Of a DNA stretch of 6,802 nucleotides, positions 1 through 6,659 are shown in pieces. Made by a program: the position numbers and the translations under genes. The number at the start of each line of letters is the position of its first letter. Position 1 is the stretch's first letter. The stretch comes from CAZDSS01 sp964508185 (lineage in GTDB: Bacteria > Pseudomonadota > Alphaproteobacteria > Sphingomonadales > Govanellaceae): NCBI GenBank assembly GCA_964508185.1, contig CAZDSS010000125.1:1-6802 (forward strand). The letters are read 5' to 3'. A model generated the notes under the pieces. It did no database searches and was not told the DNA's origin. It worked only from the letters and a program-made list of their open reading frames with translations.

Positions 1-2
1 TC

Positions 3-668
3 AACGTGCCGCGCATCAAGGGCAGCCACAATGCCATGAAGACCGGCATGCTGGCGGCGGAAGCGGTGTTCGAGGCGCTCTCGCGCGGCTCCGAGGGGCG
101 CGAGGAACTGGGCCGCTATGTGGAGGCGTTCCGCGACAGCTGGGTCTACAAGGACCTCTATCGCGTGCGCAACGCGCGGCCGGCGCTCGCCAAGTTCGGC
201 AATCTCCTTGGCACCATCTATGCCGGGTTCGACATGTGGATGCATACCCTGGGCATCAGCCTGCCCTGGACCTTCCGCAATCACGCCGACCATACCCGGC
301 TCAAGAACGCCCGCGACGTGCAGCCGATCCAGTATCCGAAGCCCGACGGCAAGCTCACCTTCGATCGGCTGTCGTCGGTCTTTCTGTCGAACACCAACCA
401 TGAGGAGGACCAGCCGGTCCATCTCACCCTCAAGGATCCGACCATTCCGATCCGGGTCAATCTTGCGGAATACGACGCGCCGGAGCAGCGCTACTGCCCT
501 GCGGGGGTTTACGAAATCGTCCATGACGGGCCGGAGGGCAAGCCGCGACTCCAGATCAATGCCCAGAACTGCGTGCATTGCAAGACTTGCGACATCAAGG
601 ATCCGACCCAAAATATCCATTGGGTCGTGCCCGAAGGCGGCGGCGGCCCGAACTACCCGAACATGTGA
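3..668 (+). CDS. Electron-transfer flavoprotein:ubiquinone oxidoreductase, C-terminal part (5' truncated by window edge)
   Basis: This is the last ~221 codons of ETF-QO, a membrane-associated FAD and [4Fe-4S] enzyme that passes electrons from reduced ETF (fatty-acid and amino-acid oxidation) to ubiquinone. Seen directly: the frame is open from the window edge (NVPRIKGSHNAMKTGMLAAE, the end of the FAD/quinone domain). It ends in the ferredoxin-like module that holds the cluster: Cys at 495-497 (YCPAGVYE), then Cys at 570-572, 579-581 and 588-590 (NCVHCKTCDIKDPTQNI), and finishes with a glycine-rich PEGGGGPNYPNM tail. All four expected cluster cysteines are present. The whole family is about 550 residues, so roughly 330 N-terminal residues lie upstream. 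The internal GTG at 6 is not the real start. The next gene begins 36 nt downstream, so co-transcription is possible. The identification is very secure; the truncation comes from the window, not from mutation. Confidence 0.96.
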   Translation, partial: NVPRIKGSHNAMKTGMLAAEAVFEALSRGSEGREELGRYVEAFRDSWVYKDLYRVRNARPALAKFGNLLGTIYAGFDMWMHTLGISLPWTFRNHADHTRLKNARDVQPIQYPKPDGKLTFDRLSSVFLSNTNHEEDQPVHLTLKDPTIPIRVNLAEYDAPEQRYCPAGVYEIVHDGPEGKPRLQINAQNCVHCKTCDIKDPTQNIHWVVPEGGGGPNYPNM

Positions 669-687
669 GGCGGGGCGAGGCCTGCCC

Positions 688-693
688 GAGGAG
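688..693 (+). promoter_or_regulatory. Ribosome-binding site for the TPR lipoprotein gene
   Basis: GAGGAG lies 11 nt before the ATG at 705 and supports that start. The nearer ATG at 695 is in another frame. The 36-nt gap after the ETF-QO stop shows no clear terminator. Confidence 0.5.
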
Positions 694-704
694 TATGTCC
701 CCAG

Positions 705-2534
705 ATGAGTGAGTTCCCAGCCGGCGGGTCCCGGAATTCAGTGCGCGAAACGGCGGCCGACCGGCGGTCCCATCGCCGAAGGCTCCTTGCCTGCGCCATC
801 ATCGTGGGGCTCGGCGGCTGCGCGGCGGCGCCCGGCTTCACCGCCGCGGACACCGGCATGGAGCGGGGCGGCAATGCGGAGGCGCAGGCGACCGCATCCG
901 CGCCCGCCTACGGGAGCTATCTCGCCGGGCAGCATGCCCGCGCCCAGGGCGACCTCAAGTCGGCGGTGGCGTTCTTCATGGACGCCATCAAGGCCGATCC
1001 GGACAATGCGGTCCTGCTGCAGCAGGGCTTTTCGCTGGCCATAGCCGACGGCCGCTATGAGGAGGCCGAAAGGCTCGCGCGCAAGCTTGATGACGGCGAC
1101 ACCGTCAACAGCCTGCCGCGCATCTTCCTCATCCTCGAGAAGGTGAAGGCCCGGCAATACGATCAGGCCATGGCCGATGTCGCGGCCATTCCCGACACCG
1201 GCCTCAACCGCCTGATGAAGCCTCTGATGCGGGCCTGGATCCTCGCCGGCATCGGGCAAAGGGACGAAGCCTTCGCGGCGCTTGAGCCCCTGCGCGAGGT
1301 CCCGGCCTTCCGCCCCTTCGCCGAGCATCACCGCGCCTATCTCATGGACTGGTTCGGGGATCCCGCCGCCGCTTTGGTCTATGAGGAGCTGATCGGCCCC
1401 GACCGCCAGCAGAACCTGCGGACGATCCTCGCCTATGGCCGCCTGCTGCTGCGCCAGGGCAAGGACCAGAAGCTGAAGGAGCTGCTGGAGACCCACGCGC
1501 GGGAGTATCTCGATCCCGCGGCCCTTGAGGTCGCCGAGCAAAGACTGCGGCGCAATCCGGACCAGCCCCTGCTCAACGGGCCCGTCCACGGCCTCGCGGA
1601 AGCGTTTTATGGCGGCGCGGCGGCCCTCAGCCTCGATCAGGCCAATGCCCCCGCGGCCTTCTATCTGCGCTTCGCCCTGTACCTGAAACCGAACTTCTCC
1701 GAGGCGCGCTTCCTTCTGGGCCGCCTGTTGGAAGCCGATCAGCAGTACGACGCCGCACTCGCCGCCTATGGCGAGGTGGACCCGCGCCATGAATTCTACA
1801 GCGAGGCGCAGCTCCGCGAGGTCTGGGTGCTGCAGGCCATGGGGCGCGAGGAAGAGGCCTTGGAGCGCCTCTTTGCCATCATCGATCGCGGCACGGACAA
1901 TGTGGAGGCGCTGTCGGCGCTCGCCGATCTGTTCCGCGAGAAGAGCGATTTCGACGAGGCGGCGTCCTACTACACCCGCGCCCTCGACATGGTGCCGGAG
2001 AAGGAGGAGCGCCACTGGGTGCTCTATTACGCCCGCGCCATCGCCTATGACCAGGCGAAGAAATGGGCGCAGGCGGAAGCCGACCTCAGGAAGGCGCTGG
2101 AGCTCAAGCCCGAGCAGCCGGACGTCCTCAACTATCTCGGCTATTCCTGGGTCGATCGCGGCGTCAACCTCGCCGAGGCGGAGGCCATGATCCAGCGCGC
2201 CGTGGAGCAGCGCCCGAACGACGGCTACATCGTTGACAGCCTCGGCTGGGCGCAGTTCATGAGCGGCCGCTATGAGGAGGCGGTGGAGACGCTGGAGCGC
2301 GCCGTGCTGCTGCGGCCTGAGGATCCGACCCTGAACGAGCATCTGGGCGACGCCTACTGGCAGGTGGGCCGCCACACGGAGGCCCGCTTCCAGTGGAGCC
2401 ATGCCCTGTCCCTCGGCGCCGCCGAGGACCGGGCGGGCGAGCTCAGGCAGAAGATCGCCAACGGGCTCAATCCCGGGGGCAGCAAGGCGGCGCGGGAGGA
2501 ACGCCGCCCCGCGCGCGACGGGGAGCGCCCGTGA
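705..2534 (+). CDS. TPR-repeat outer-membrane lipoprotein (LbcA-like)
   Basis: A 609-residue protein. A basic segment (RRSHRRR, residues 20-26) precedes a hydrophobic stretch and a lipobox LGGC with Cys39, so it should be lipidated and periplasm-facing. After a low-complexity Ala/Gly segment come tetratricopeptide repeats. The clearest are near 71-98, 330-360, 400-431, 437-470, 471-505, 507-539 and 541-571, with the usual G-x-Y-EEA helix pairs. Residues 250-320 are more degenerate. The C-terminal block with LNYLGYSWVDRG and IVDSLGWAQF is a well-conserved signature of this proteobacterial family. TPR proteins are scaffolds. From memory, Pseudomonas LbcA (about 580 residues, also a TPR lipoprotein encoded close to ispE) activates the CtpA protease that trims cell-wall hydrolases. 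A similar adaptor role here is inference from architecture and synteny. The 3' end overlaps the ispE start by 4 nt (GTGA), suggesting translational coupling. The tail beyond residue 590 is charged and probably disordered. Confidence 0.9.
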   Translation: MSEFPAGGSRNSVRETAADRRSHRRRLLACAIIVGLGGCAAAPGFTAADTGMERGGNAEAQATASAPAYGSYLAGQHARAQGDLKSAVAFFMDAIKADPDNAVLLQQGFSLAIADGRYEEAERLARKLDDGDTVNSLPRIFLILEKVKARQYDQAMADVAAIPDTGLNRLMKPLMRAWILAGIGQRDEAFAALEPLREVPAFRPFAEHHRAYLMDWFGDPAAALVYEELIGPDRQQNLRTILAYGRLLLRQGKDQKLKELLETHAREYLDPAALEVAEQRLRRNPDQPLLNGPVHGLAEAFYGGAAALSLDQANAPAAFYLRFALYLKPNFSEARFLLGRLLEADQQYDAALAAYGEVDPRHEFYSEAQLREVWVLQAMGREEEALERLFAIIDRGTDNVEALSALADLFREKSDFDEAASYYTRALDMVPEKEERHWVLYYARAIAYDQAKKWAQAEADLRKALELKPEQPDVLNYLGYSWVDRGVNLAEAEAMIQRAVEQRPNDGYIVDSLGWAQFMSGRYEEAVETLERAVLLRPEDPTLNEHLGDAYWQVGRHTEARFQWSHALSLGAAEDRAGELRQKIANGLNPGGSKAAREERRPARDGERP

Positions 2535-3427
2535 CGCAAAGGCTCGTGGAGCCCGCACCGGCCAAGATCAATCTCTACCTCCATGTGACCGGCCGCCGGA
2601 CGGACGGCTACCATCTGCTCGACAGCCTGTTCGTCTTCGCCGCCCTTCACGACCGCATCACGGCGGCGCCCGCGGACGCATTCACCCTTGAGGTGGAGGG
2701 ACCCGAAGCGGGCGACCTTCCGACCCTCGGCGAGGACAACCACATCCTCCTCGCCGCGCGCGTTCTCGCGCAGCATGCGGGCATCTCGACCGGCGCGTCC
2801 CTTCGTCTCGAGAAGAACATCCCCATGGCCGCGGGGCTCGGCGGCGGCTCGGCCGATGCGGCGGCCGCATTGCGGCTGCTCGACCGCATGTGGAGCCTTG
2901 GGCTCGGCGATGATGAGCTTGCGGCGCTGGGCGCGCGGATCGGCGCCGACGTGCCCGCGGCGGTGCGCTCCATCCCCCAATGGGTGCGCGGGATCGGCGA
3001 GATCCTGACGCCCGTCGACGATCTTCCGACCCTTCATGTGGCGCTGGTCAATCCGCGGGTCGCCATGCCGACGGTCGCCGTATTCCGCGATTACGCCGCG
3101 GCGTCCGAAGGCTTTTCCGCCCCCCATGATGGGCGTTTCCCGCGCGATGCGGACGCGCTCCTCGACCTTGTCAGCCGTCTCGGCAACGATCTTGAATCCC
3201 ACGCCATAAGGCGCGCGCCGGTGATCGGCGCGGTGCTGCGCGAACTTGCCCGCATGCCGGGCTGCGCGCTTGCCCGCATGTCGGGGAGCGGGGCCACCTG
3301 CTTCGGCCTGTTCCGTTCGGCGTCCGACGCGCAGAATGCGGCGGAGACCCTCGCCGCCGCCCATGGCTGGTGGACATGGGCGGGGCCGCTCGCCGCCCCC
3401 CGGGCCGCGCCGAAAGGCTTGACCTAA
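2531..3427 (+). CDS. ispE: 4-diphosphocytidyl-2-C-methyl-D-erythritol kinase
   Basis: IspE uses ATP to phosphorylate CDP-methylerythritol on the 2-hydroxyl, a middle step of the cytosolic MEP pathway to IPP and DMAPP. The 298-residue length suits the family (about 280-300). Visible GHMP-kinase motifs: N-terminal PAPAKINLYLHVTGRRTDGYH (residues 8-28) with active-site Lys12; the ATP-binding loop PMAAGLGGGSADAA (98-111); catalytic Asp140 in GADVP; RGIGEILTPV (153-162); and the C-terminal glycine motif ARMSGSGATCFGLF (248-261). The GTG at 2531 is chosen because homology begins right after it, GGGGAG (2520-2525) sits 5 nt upstream, and it overlaps the preceding TPR stop by 4 nt. The same frame is open back to 2393, but that part lies inside the TPR gene and has no IspE similarity. 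Nothing needed for catalysis appears to be missing. The next gene starts about 93-129 nt downstream. Confidence 0.96.
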   Translation: MTQRLVEPAPAKINLYLHVTGRRTDGYHLLDSLFVFAALHDRITAAPADAFTLEVEGPEAGDLPTLGEDNHILLAARVLAQHAGISTGASLRLEKNIPMAAGLGGGSADAAAALRLLDRMWSLGLGDDELAALGARIGADVPAAVRSIPQWVRGIGEILTPVDDLPTLHVALVNPRVAMPTVAVFRDYAAASEGFSAPHDGRFPRDADALLDLVSRLGNDLESHAIRRAPVIGAVLRELARMPGCALARMSGSGATCFGLFRSASDAQNAAETLAAAHGWWTWAGPLAAPRAAPKGLT

Positions 3428-3434
3428 AGCGGCT

Positions 3435-3462
3435 TTGAAGGCTGGATCCCCTGTGTTATTGT
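3435..3462 (+). promoter_or_regulatory. Candidate sigma-70-like promoter for the SLBB gene
   Basis: TTGAAG (3435-3440), a 16-nt spacer and TATTGT (3457-3462) each match four of six consensus bases. It lies in the locally AT-richer gap just after the ispE stop, and transcription would begin near 3469. The gap and the change of functional theme make a promoter here reasonable, but the match is weak and alphaproteobacterial promoters vary. Confidence 0.3.
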
Positions 3463-3488
3463 CCGCGCAAACCGGCCAGACAGGCCTT

Positions 3489-3528
3489 GCGCGACAGGAC
3501 TTTGCGAGGTCGCGCCGCAATGTCGCGC
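3489..3528 (+). promoter_or_regulatory. Possible alternative hairpins at the SLBB gene start
   Basis: GCGCGACA (3489-3496) is complementary to TGTCGCGC (3521-3528), giving an 8-bp stem. Its first seven bases also pair with GTCGCGC at 3509-3515. The two pairings exclude each other: one covers the end of the GAGGT ribosome-binding motif (3506-3510), the other covers part of the ATG at 3520. In GC-rich DNA such matches can arise by chance, so a regulatory role is only a suggestion. It would bear directly only on the 3520 start. Confidence 0.22.
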
Positions 3529-3555
3529 CAAAAGACAAAAAAGGGACCAGGATTG

Positions 3556-6514
3556 ATGTCGTTGATTGCAGCCATGGGGATCGGCGATGGCTTGACCACG
3601 GGGGGCGTTCGCCCGCGCATGGGGAATTCCCGCCCGGTCTGGCTTTGGCTCTGTTGCGTTGTCCTCTGCAGTCTGTTCGCCCTGCACGCGGCGTCCGCCC
3701 GGGCCCAGGGATTTGATACCGGCCTCCTGCGCCAGTTCGAGGAACTGTCCAAGCAGCGCGTCGGCGGCAGCATGAACGTGCCGTCGCCCCTCGACATCGT
3801 GCGCAGCGGCGGCGACGAGGGGGCGTCCTCCATGCCCCAGCCCGGCGGCCTGCAGGACTACATCCTGCGCGAGGAATTCCTCTCGCCGCTCGAGCGCGAC
3901 TACAAGCTCCGCACCAACGAGGAATTGCGCCAGTTCGGCTACGACATGTTCGGCCGTCAGGCCGGCGCGGGCGCCAACATCATCACCGGCCGCGTGCCCG
4001 ACAACTACATCATGGGCGTCGGCGACCAGGTGGTGGTGACCTTCCAGGGCTCCACCACGCGCTCCATTTCGACCGCCATCGACCGCGAGGGGCGGCTGAT
4101 CCTCGAGGGGCTCGCGCCCATTCCCGCCGCCGGCCGCAGCTTCGGCGAACTGCAGCAGGACGTCCAGGCGCGCACCCGTGAATCCATGATCGGCACCGAG
4201 GCCTATGTGTCCCTCGGCGCGCTGCGCATGATGTCGGTCTATGTGTTGGGCGAGGTGGAACGGCCCGGCCTGCAGCGGGTAACGAGCCTCACGACCGTGC
4301 TCGAGGCCCTGTCCATGGCGGGCGGCCTCAAGAAGACGGGGAGCTTCCGCGACATTCGCATCGTCGTCGACGGCAAGACCCGGACCTTCGATTTCTATCG
4401 CTTCCTGCAGGGGCAGGACGGCCAGGACCTGAGGCTGTCCGAAGGGGCGCGCATCATCGTTCCCGTCATCGGCCGCACCGCCGCCGTCGCGGGCGGCGTC
4501 CTGCGCCCCGGGATCTACGAGCTTCCGCCCCGCGGCAGCATCAGCCACAAGGAGCTTCTGGCCCTTGCGGGCGGGAGCCTGCGGCCCACGGGCTATTCCT
4601 TCGTTCTCAACCGCCTGTCGGCGGACGGACGGCAGGAAGTGACCACCATCGGCGATCTCGGCCAGGCGGTGCAGGACGGCGACGTGCTGGTCGCCGGTCT
4701 TCGCGAGCAGGCGCAGACGGGCCGCATCGAGCTCGTGGGCGCGGTGCGCTCGCCCGGCATGCGGTCGCTGACTGAGGCGCCGACGCTGCGGGACCTTCTC
4801 CGCGATTCCAACGTCTTCGATGATTATCCCTATCTCCTGTTCGGCGTCATCGAGACGACCGATCCCCGCACCCGGGCGCGCAACTTCGTGCCCTTCAGCC
4901 CCGAGCAGGTGATCTACGGCAAGGAAAACCGCCGCCTGCAGGACAATGACAAGGTCATCATCCTGGGGCGGAACGACATCCGCTTCCTGTCCTCCAACGA
5001 CACCCGGCGGGTGGTGCTGACCGGGCAATACACGCCCGTGGCGCCCGACGCCCAGAAGACCGGCGCCGAAGGCCAGAACCCGGCCCAGGCCCAGGCTCAG
5101 GCGCGCGCGGGCGTCAACGGCAAGGCGGGCCAGCTCAACGGCGTCAACGGCAAGCCCAAGGAATGCCGCGCGCTCGCCGAGCTCGCCCAGATCGTCAGCG
5201 ACACCCGGTCCGACCGCTATGCGACGGCGATCCAGGCGGTGTTCGTCCAGCTCGACGTCACCAATGCGGAGGTGGAGCGGTCGCTGGCGGGCGCCGATCA
5301 GGAAAACGGCCTGCAGGCGCTGAACCAGAGCGCCATGGTCATGCAGCAGCCCTATCCGCAGCCCTATCCGCAGCAGGTGACGGAAGCGCCCCTGAGCGAG
5401 CAGCAGTGGCTGTTCATGCGCAGGGTGGAGCGGCTGCGCAAGGCCGAGCTCGAGGAAGAGGACGACGAGACCTGCCCGCAGGCCTATGAGAAGGTGCCGG
5501 GCCTTCTGCCCTTCGTCCTCGAATACGTGGTATCCGCCAGCGGCGCCGTGCGCCGTCCCGGCGTCTATCCCCTGGTGGAGGGGACGACCCTTGCATCCCT
5601 CGTCGCCGCTGCAGGCGGCACGACCTACAATGTGGACCTCAGCAACGTGGAGCTCGGGCTCTATCGCGTCTCGGCGGGCAGCAACCAGCCGCTCTACGAC
5701 CGGCGCTCGGTCAACGCCCTCGAGATGGATCTCGCCCAGGTGGAGCTGAGCCCGGCGAGCGGCATCCATTTCAAGAGCCGCTTCTCCAACCAGGAGGCGG
5801 GGGCGGTCCTGCTTGCGGGCGAGGTGCGCTTCCCCGGCGTCTCTACCATCGAGCGCGGCGAGAAGCTGTCGAGCCTCATCGCCCGCGCCGGGGGCCTGAC
5901 GGAAGAAGCCTATCCCTACGGTGCCGTCTTCACCCGCAAGCGGGTCAAGGAGGCGCAGGAGCTGGGCTTCAAGCGCACGGCGCGCGAGATCAACAGCGGG
6001 CTTGCGACCGCCGCCCTGAAGCAGCGCCAGCTCAGCCCCCAGACGCTTCTTGCGGCGCAGCAGCTGGCCGACCGCATCGCCACGGCCGACGTGGTCGGCC
6101 GCGTGGTGATCGAGGCCGACCCGCGGGTCCTTGCCGAGCGCCCGGAGCTTGACACCAATCTCGAGCCCGGCGACCAGCTCCATATCCCGAAACGGCCCAA
6201 CTATGTGCTGATGATCGGCGACGTGCTCAATCCCGGCGCGCTGCAGTTCATCGCCGGCAAGGGGGTGAAGGAATATATCCGCGAGGCCGGGGGCGTGCTG
6301 CCCACGGCCGACGACGACCGCATCTTCGTGGTCTATCCGAACGGCGTCGCGCGGCCCGTGAAGCTGTCGTCCTGGGGCTTCGCGTCGGATGCGTCCATGC
6401 TGCCGCCGGGCAGCTCCATCGTGGTGCCCAAGGACGTGGAGCCCATCGACACCATGCAGCTCGTGCGCGACATCACGGCGATCCTGAGCCAGCTTGCGGT
6501 GTCGGCGGCGTCCA
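3556..6514 (+). CDS. Large SLBB-domain polysaccharide export protein (Poly_export plus six SLBB-type repeats), 3' end cut by assembly gap
   Basis: Likely outer-membrane or periplasmic exporter of capsule or exopolysaccharide, of the Wza/KpsD type. Numbered from the ATG at 3556: a hydrophobic signal segment (WLWLCCVVLCSLFAL) with probable cleavage after ASARA at residue 50; a Poly_export-type domain from about 150 (NYIMGVGDQVVVTFQG); then SLBB-type repeats with the V-x-G-x-V-x-x-PG core starting near 227, 310, 390, 657, 750 and 882. A helical, low-complexity insert (about 495-650) separates repeats 3 and 4 and holds the only two cysteines of the mature protein. No lipobox sits at the cleavage site, unlike Wza. 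Starts at 3520 (GAGGT, 9 nt upstream), 3556 (AAGGGA, 9 nt upstream) and 3619 (most compact signal peptide) are all possible; 3556 is a compromise. With the repaired end (tail at 6578-6611) the protein is about 992 residues, far longer than Wza (about 380). Confidence 0.88.
5110..5154 (+). repeat. In-frame 15-nt direct repeat in the SLBB linker
   Basis: GGCGTCAACGGCAAG occurs at 5110-5124 and again at 5140-5154, encoding GVNGK twice. It follows an Ala/Gln run (AQAQAQARA). This is a probable flexible linker, grown by local duplication, between SLBB repeats 3 and 4. Confidence 0.8.
5347..5370 (+). repeat. Two tandem 12-nt units encoding QPYP
   Basis: CAGCCCTATCCG occurs twice back to back in frame, giving QPYPQPYPQQ. 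It is a short proline/tyrosine-rich segment inside the cysteine-bounded insert of the SLBB protein and could expand or contract by slippage. Confidence 0.85.
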
Positions 6515-6524
6515 NNNNNNNNNN
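6515..6524. other. Assembly gap of 10 N
   Basis: Ten unknown bases, a round number typical of a fixed-size scaffold gap and not of a measured distance. Reading through it gives a false C-terminus (RRAGWTARHVATHCRG, stop by 6576) that is unlike SLBB proteins. Confidence 0.98.
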
Positions 6525-6577
6525 GCGCCGGGCAGGCTGGACAGCAAGACACGTCGCAACGCATTGCCGAGGGTGAG
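6525..6577 (-). other. Apparently foreign 53-nt piece with RpoA-like coding, probable chimeric contig end
   Basis: The minus strand reads LTLGNALRRVLLSSLPG without a stop. This is the conserved N-terminal motif of RNA polymerase alpha subunits (family form: ERGFG-x-TLGNALRR-x-LLSS). The likeness stops exactly where the second 14-bp copy begins: on the minus strand the preceding residues are TAMDAAD, where RpoA should have ERGFG. TTG, CGA and CGT codons cluster here more than in the neighbouring genes. A complete rpoA is not present. I infer a misjoined read or contig end. The RpoA match is from memory of the motif and was not searched. Confidence 0.7.
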
Positions 6578-6611
6578 GTCGGCGGCGTCCATCGCGGTGA
6601 TCAGCCGGTAA
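6578..6611 (+). CDS. True C-terminal tail of the SLBB export protein, separated by the artefact
   Basis: Read in the phase set by the duplicated 14 bp, this encodes SAASIAVISR and then TAA (6609-6611). Joined to the pre-gap end it gives ILSQLAVSAASIAVISR, a small hydrophobic C-terminal helix as expected for long SLBB proteins. Only IAVISR is new relative to the pre-gap part. In window coordinates the tail is out of frame with the upstream part because 77 extra positions lie between. Confidence 0.75.
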
Positions 6612-6659
6612 ATGACCAGGGGCATCCACAAGCTGGCTAACGGGGATCTTTCGTGCTGA
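6612..6659 (+). CDS. Tiny 15-codon ORF directly after the SLBB stop (doubtful)
   Basis: ATG follows the TAA immediately (TAAATG) and encodes MTRGIHKLANGDLSC before TGA. It overlaps the candidate GTG start at 6653 by 7 nt, so it could serve as a coupling leader. There is no recognisable family and no strong ribosome-binding motif of its own, so it may simply be chance. Confidence 0.15.
   Translation: MTRGIHKLANGDLSC

Larger units (their letters stand above)
6501..6591 (+). repeat. 14-bp exact duplicate flanking the gap (hidden contig overlap)
   Basis: GTCGGCGGCGTCCA occupies the last 14 bases before the Ns (6501-6514) and recurs at 6578-6591. Collapsing the two copies keeps the SLBB reading frame in phase and gives VSAASIAVISR followed by TAA. 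This is what two overlapping contig ends look like when they were scaffolded instead of merged. Confidence 0.85.

Noticed and set aside
2393..2530. Upstream in-frame extension of ispE
   Set aside because: This stretch encodes the TPR C-terminus in another frame and adds 46 residues with no IspE likeness. The GTG at 2531 has a ribosome-binding site and fits family length.
738..2558. 606-codon open frame antisense to the TPR gene
   Set aside because: Shadow of the codon bias of the forward gene; no signal, motif or ribosome-binding site, while the forward product has a lipobox and TPRs.
3421..3440. Possible terminator after ispE (AAAGC...GCTTT)
   Set aside because: The loop would be a single base and no T-run follows, so it cannot act as an intrinsic terminator.
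3424..6564. 1046-codon open frame antisense to the SLBB gene
   Set aside because: It mirrors a GC-rich coding frame, is rich in Arg/Ala/Gly/His with no recognisable domain, and begins inside the artefact beyond the N gap. The forward frame has clear SLBB motifs.
6515..6576. C-terminal extension of the SLBB protein through the Ns (RRAGWTARHVATHCRG)
   Set aside because: Gap size is arbitrary, the sequence looks like antisense rpoA, and a better C-terminus appears after the second 14-bp copy.
6501..6591. 14-bp direct repeats as a target-site duplication of an inserted element
   Set aside because: Between them lie only Ns and a short rpoA-like piece, with no transposase, inverted ends or element structure. 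A contig overlap is simpler.
6523..6625. Minus-strand ORF from ATG 6625 running into the rpoA-like piece
   Set aside because: The first part is antisense to the SLBB tail and the next ORF; only the part from 6577 down looks like RpoA. The frame crosses a probable artificial junction.
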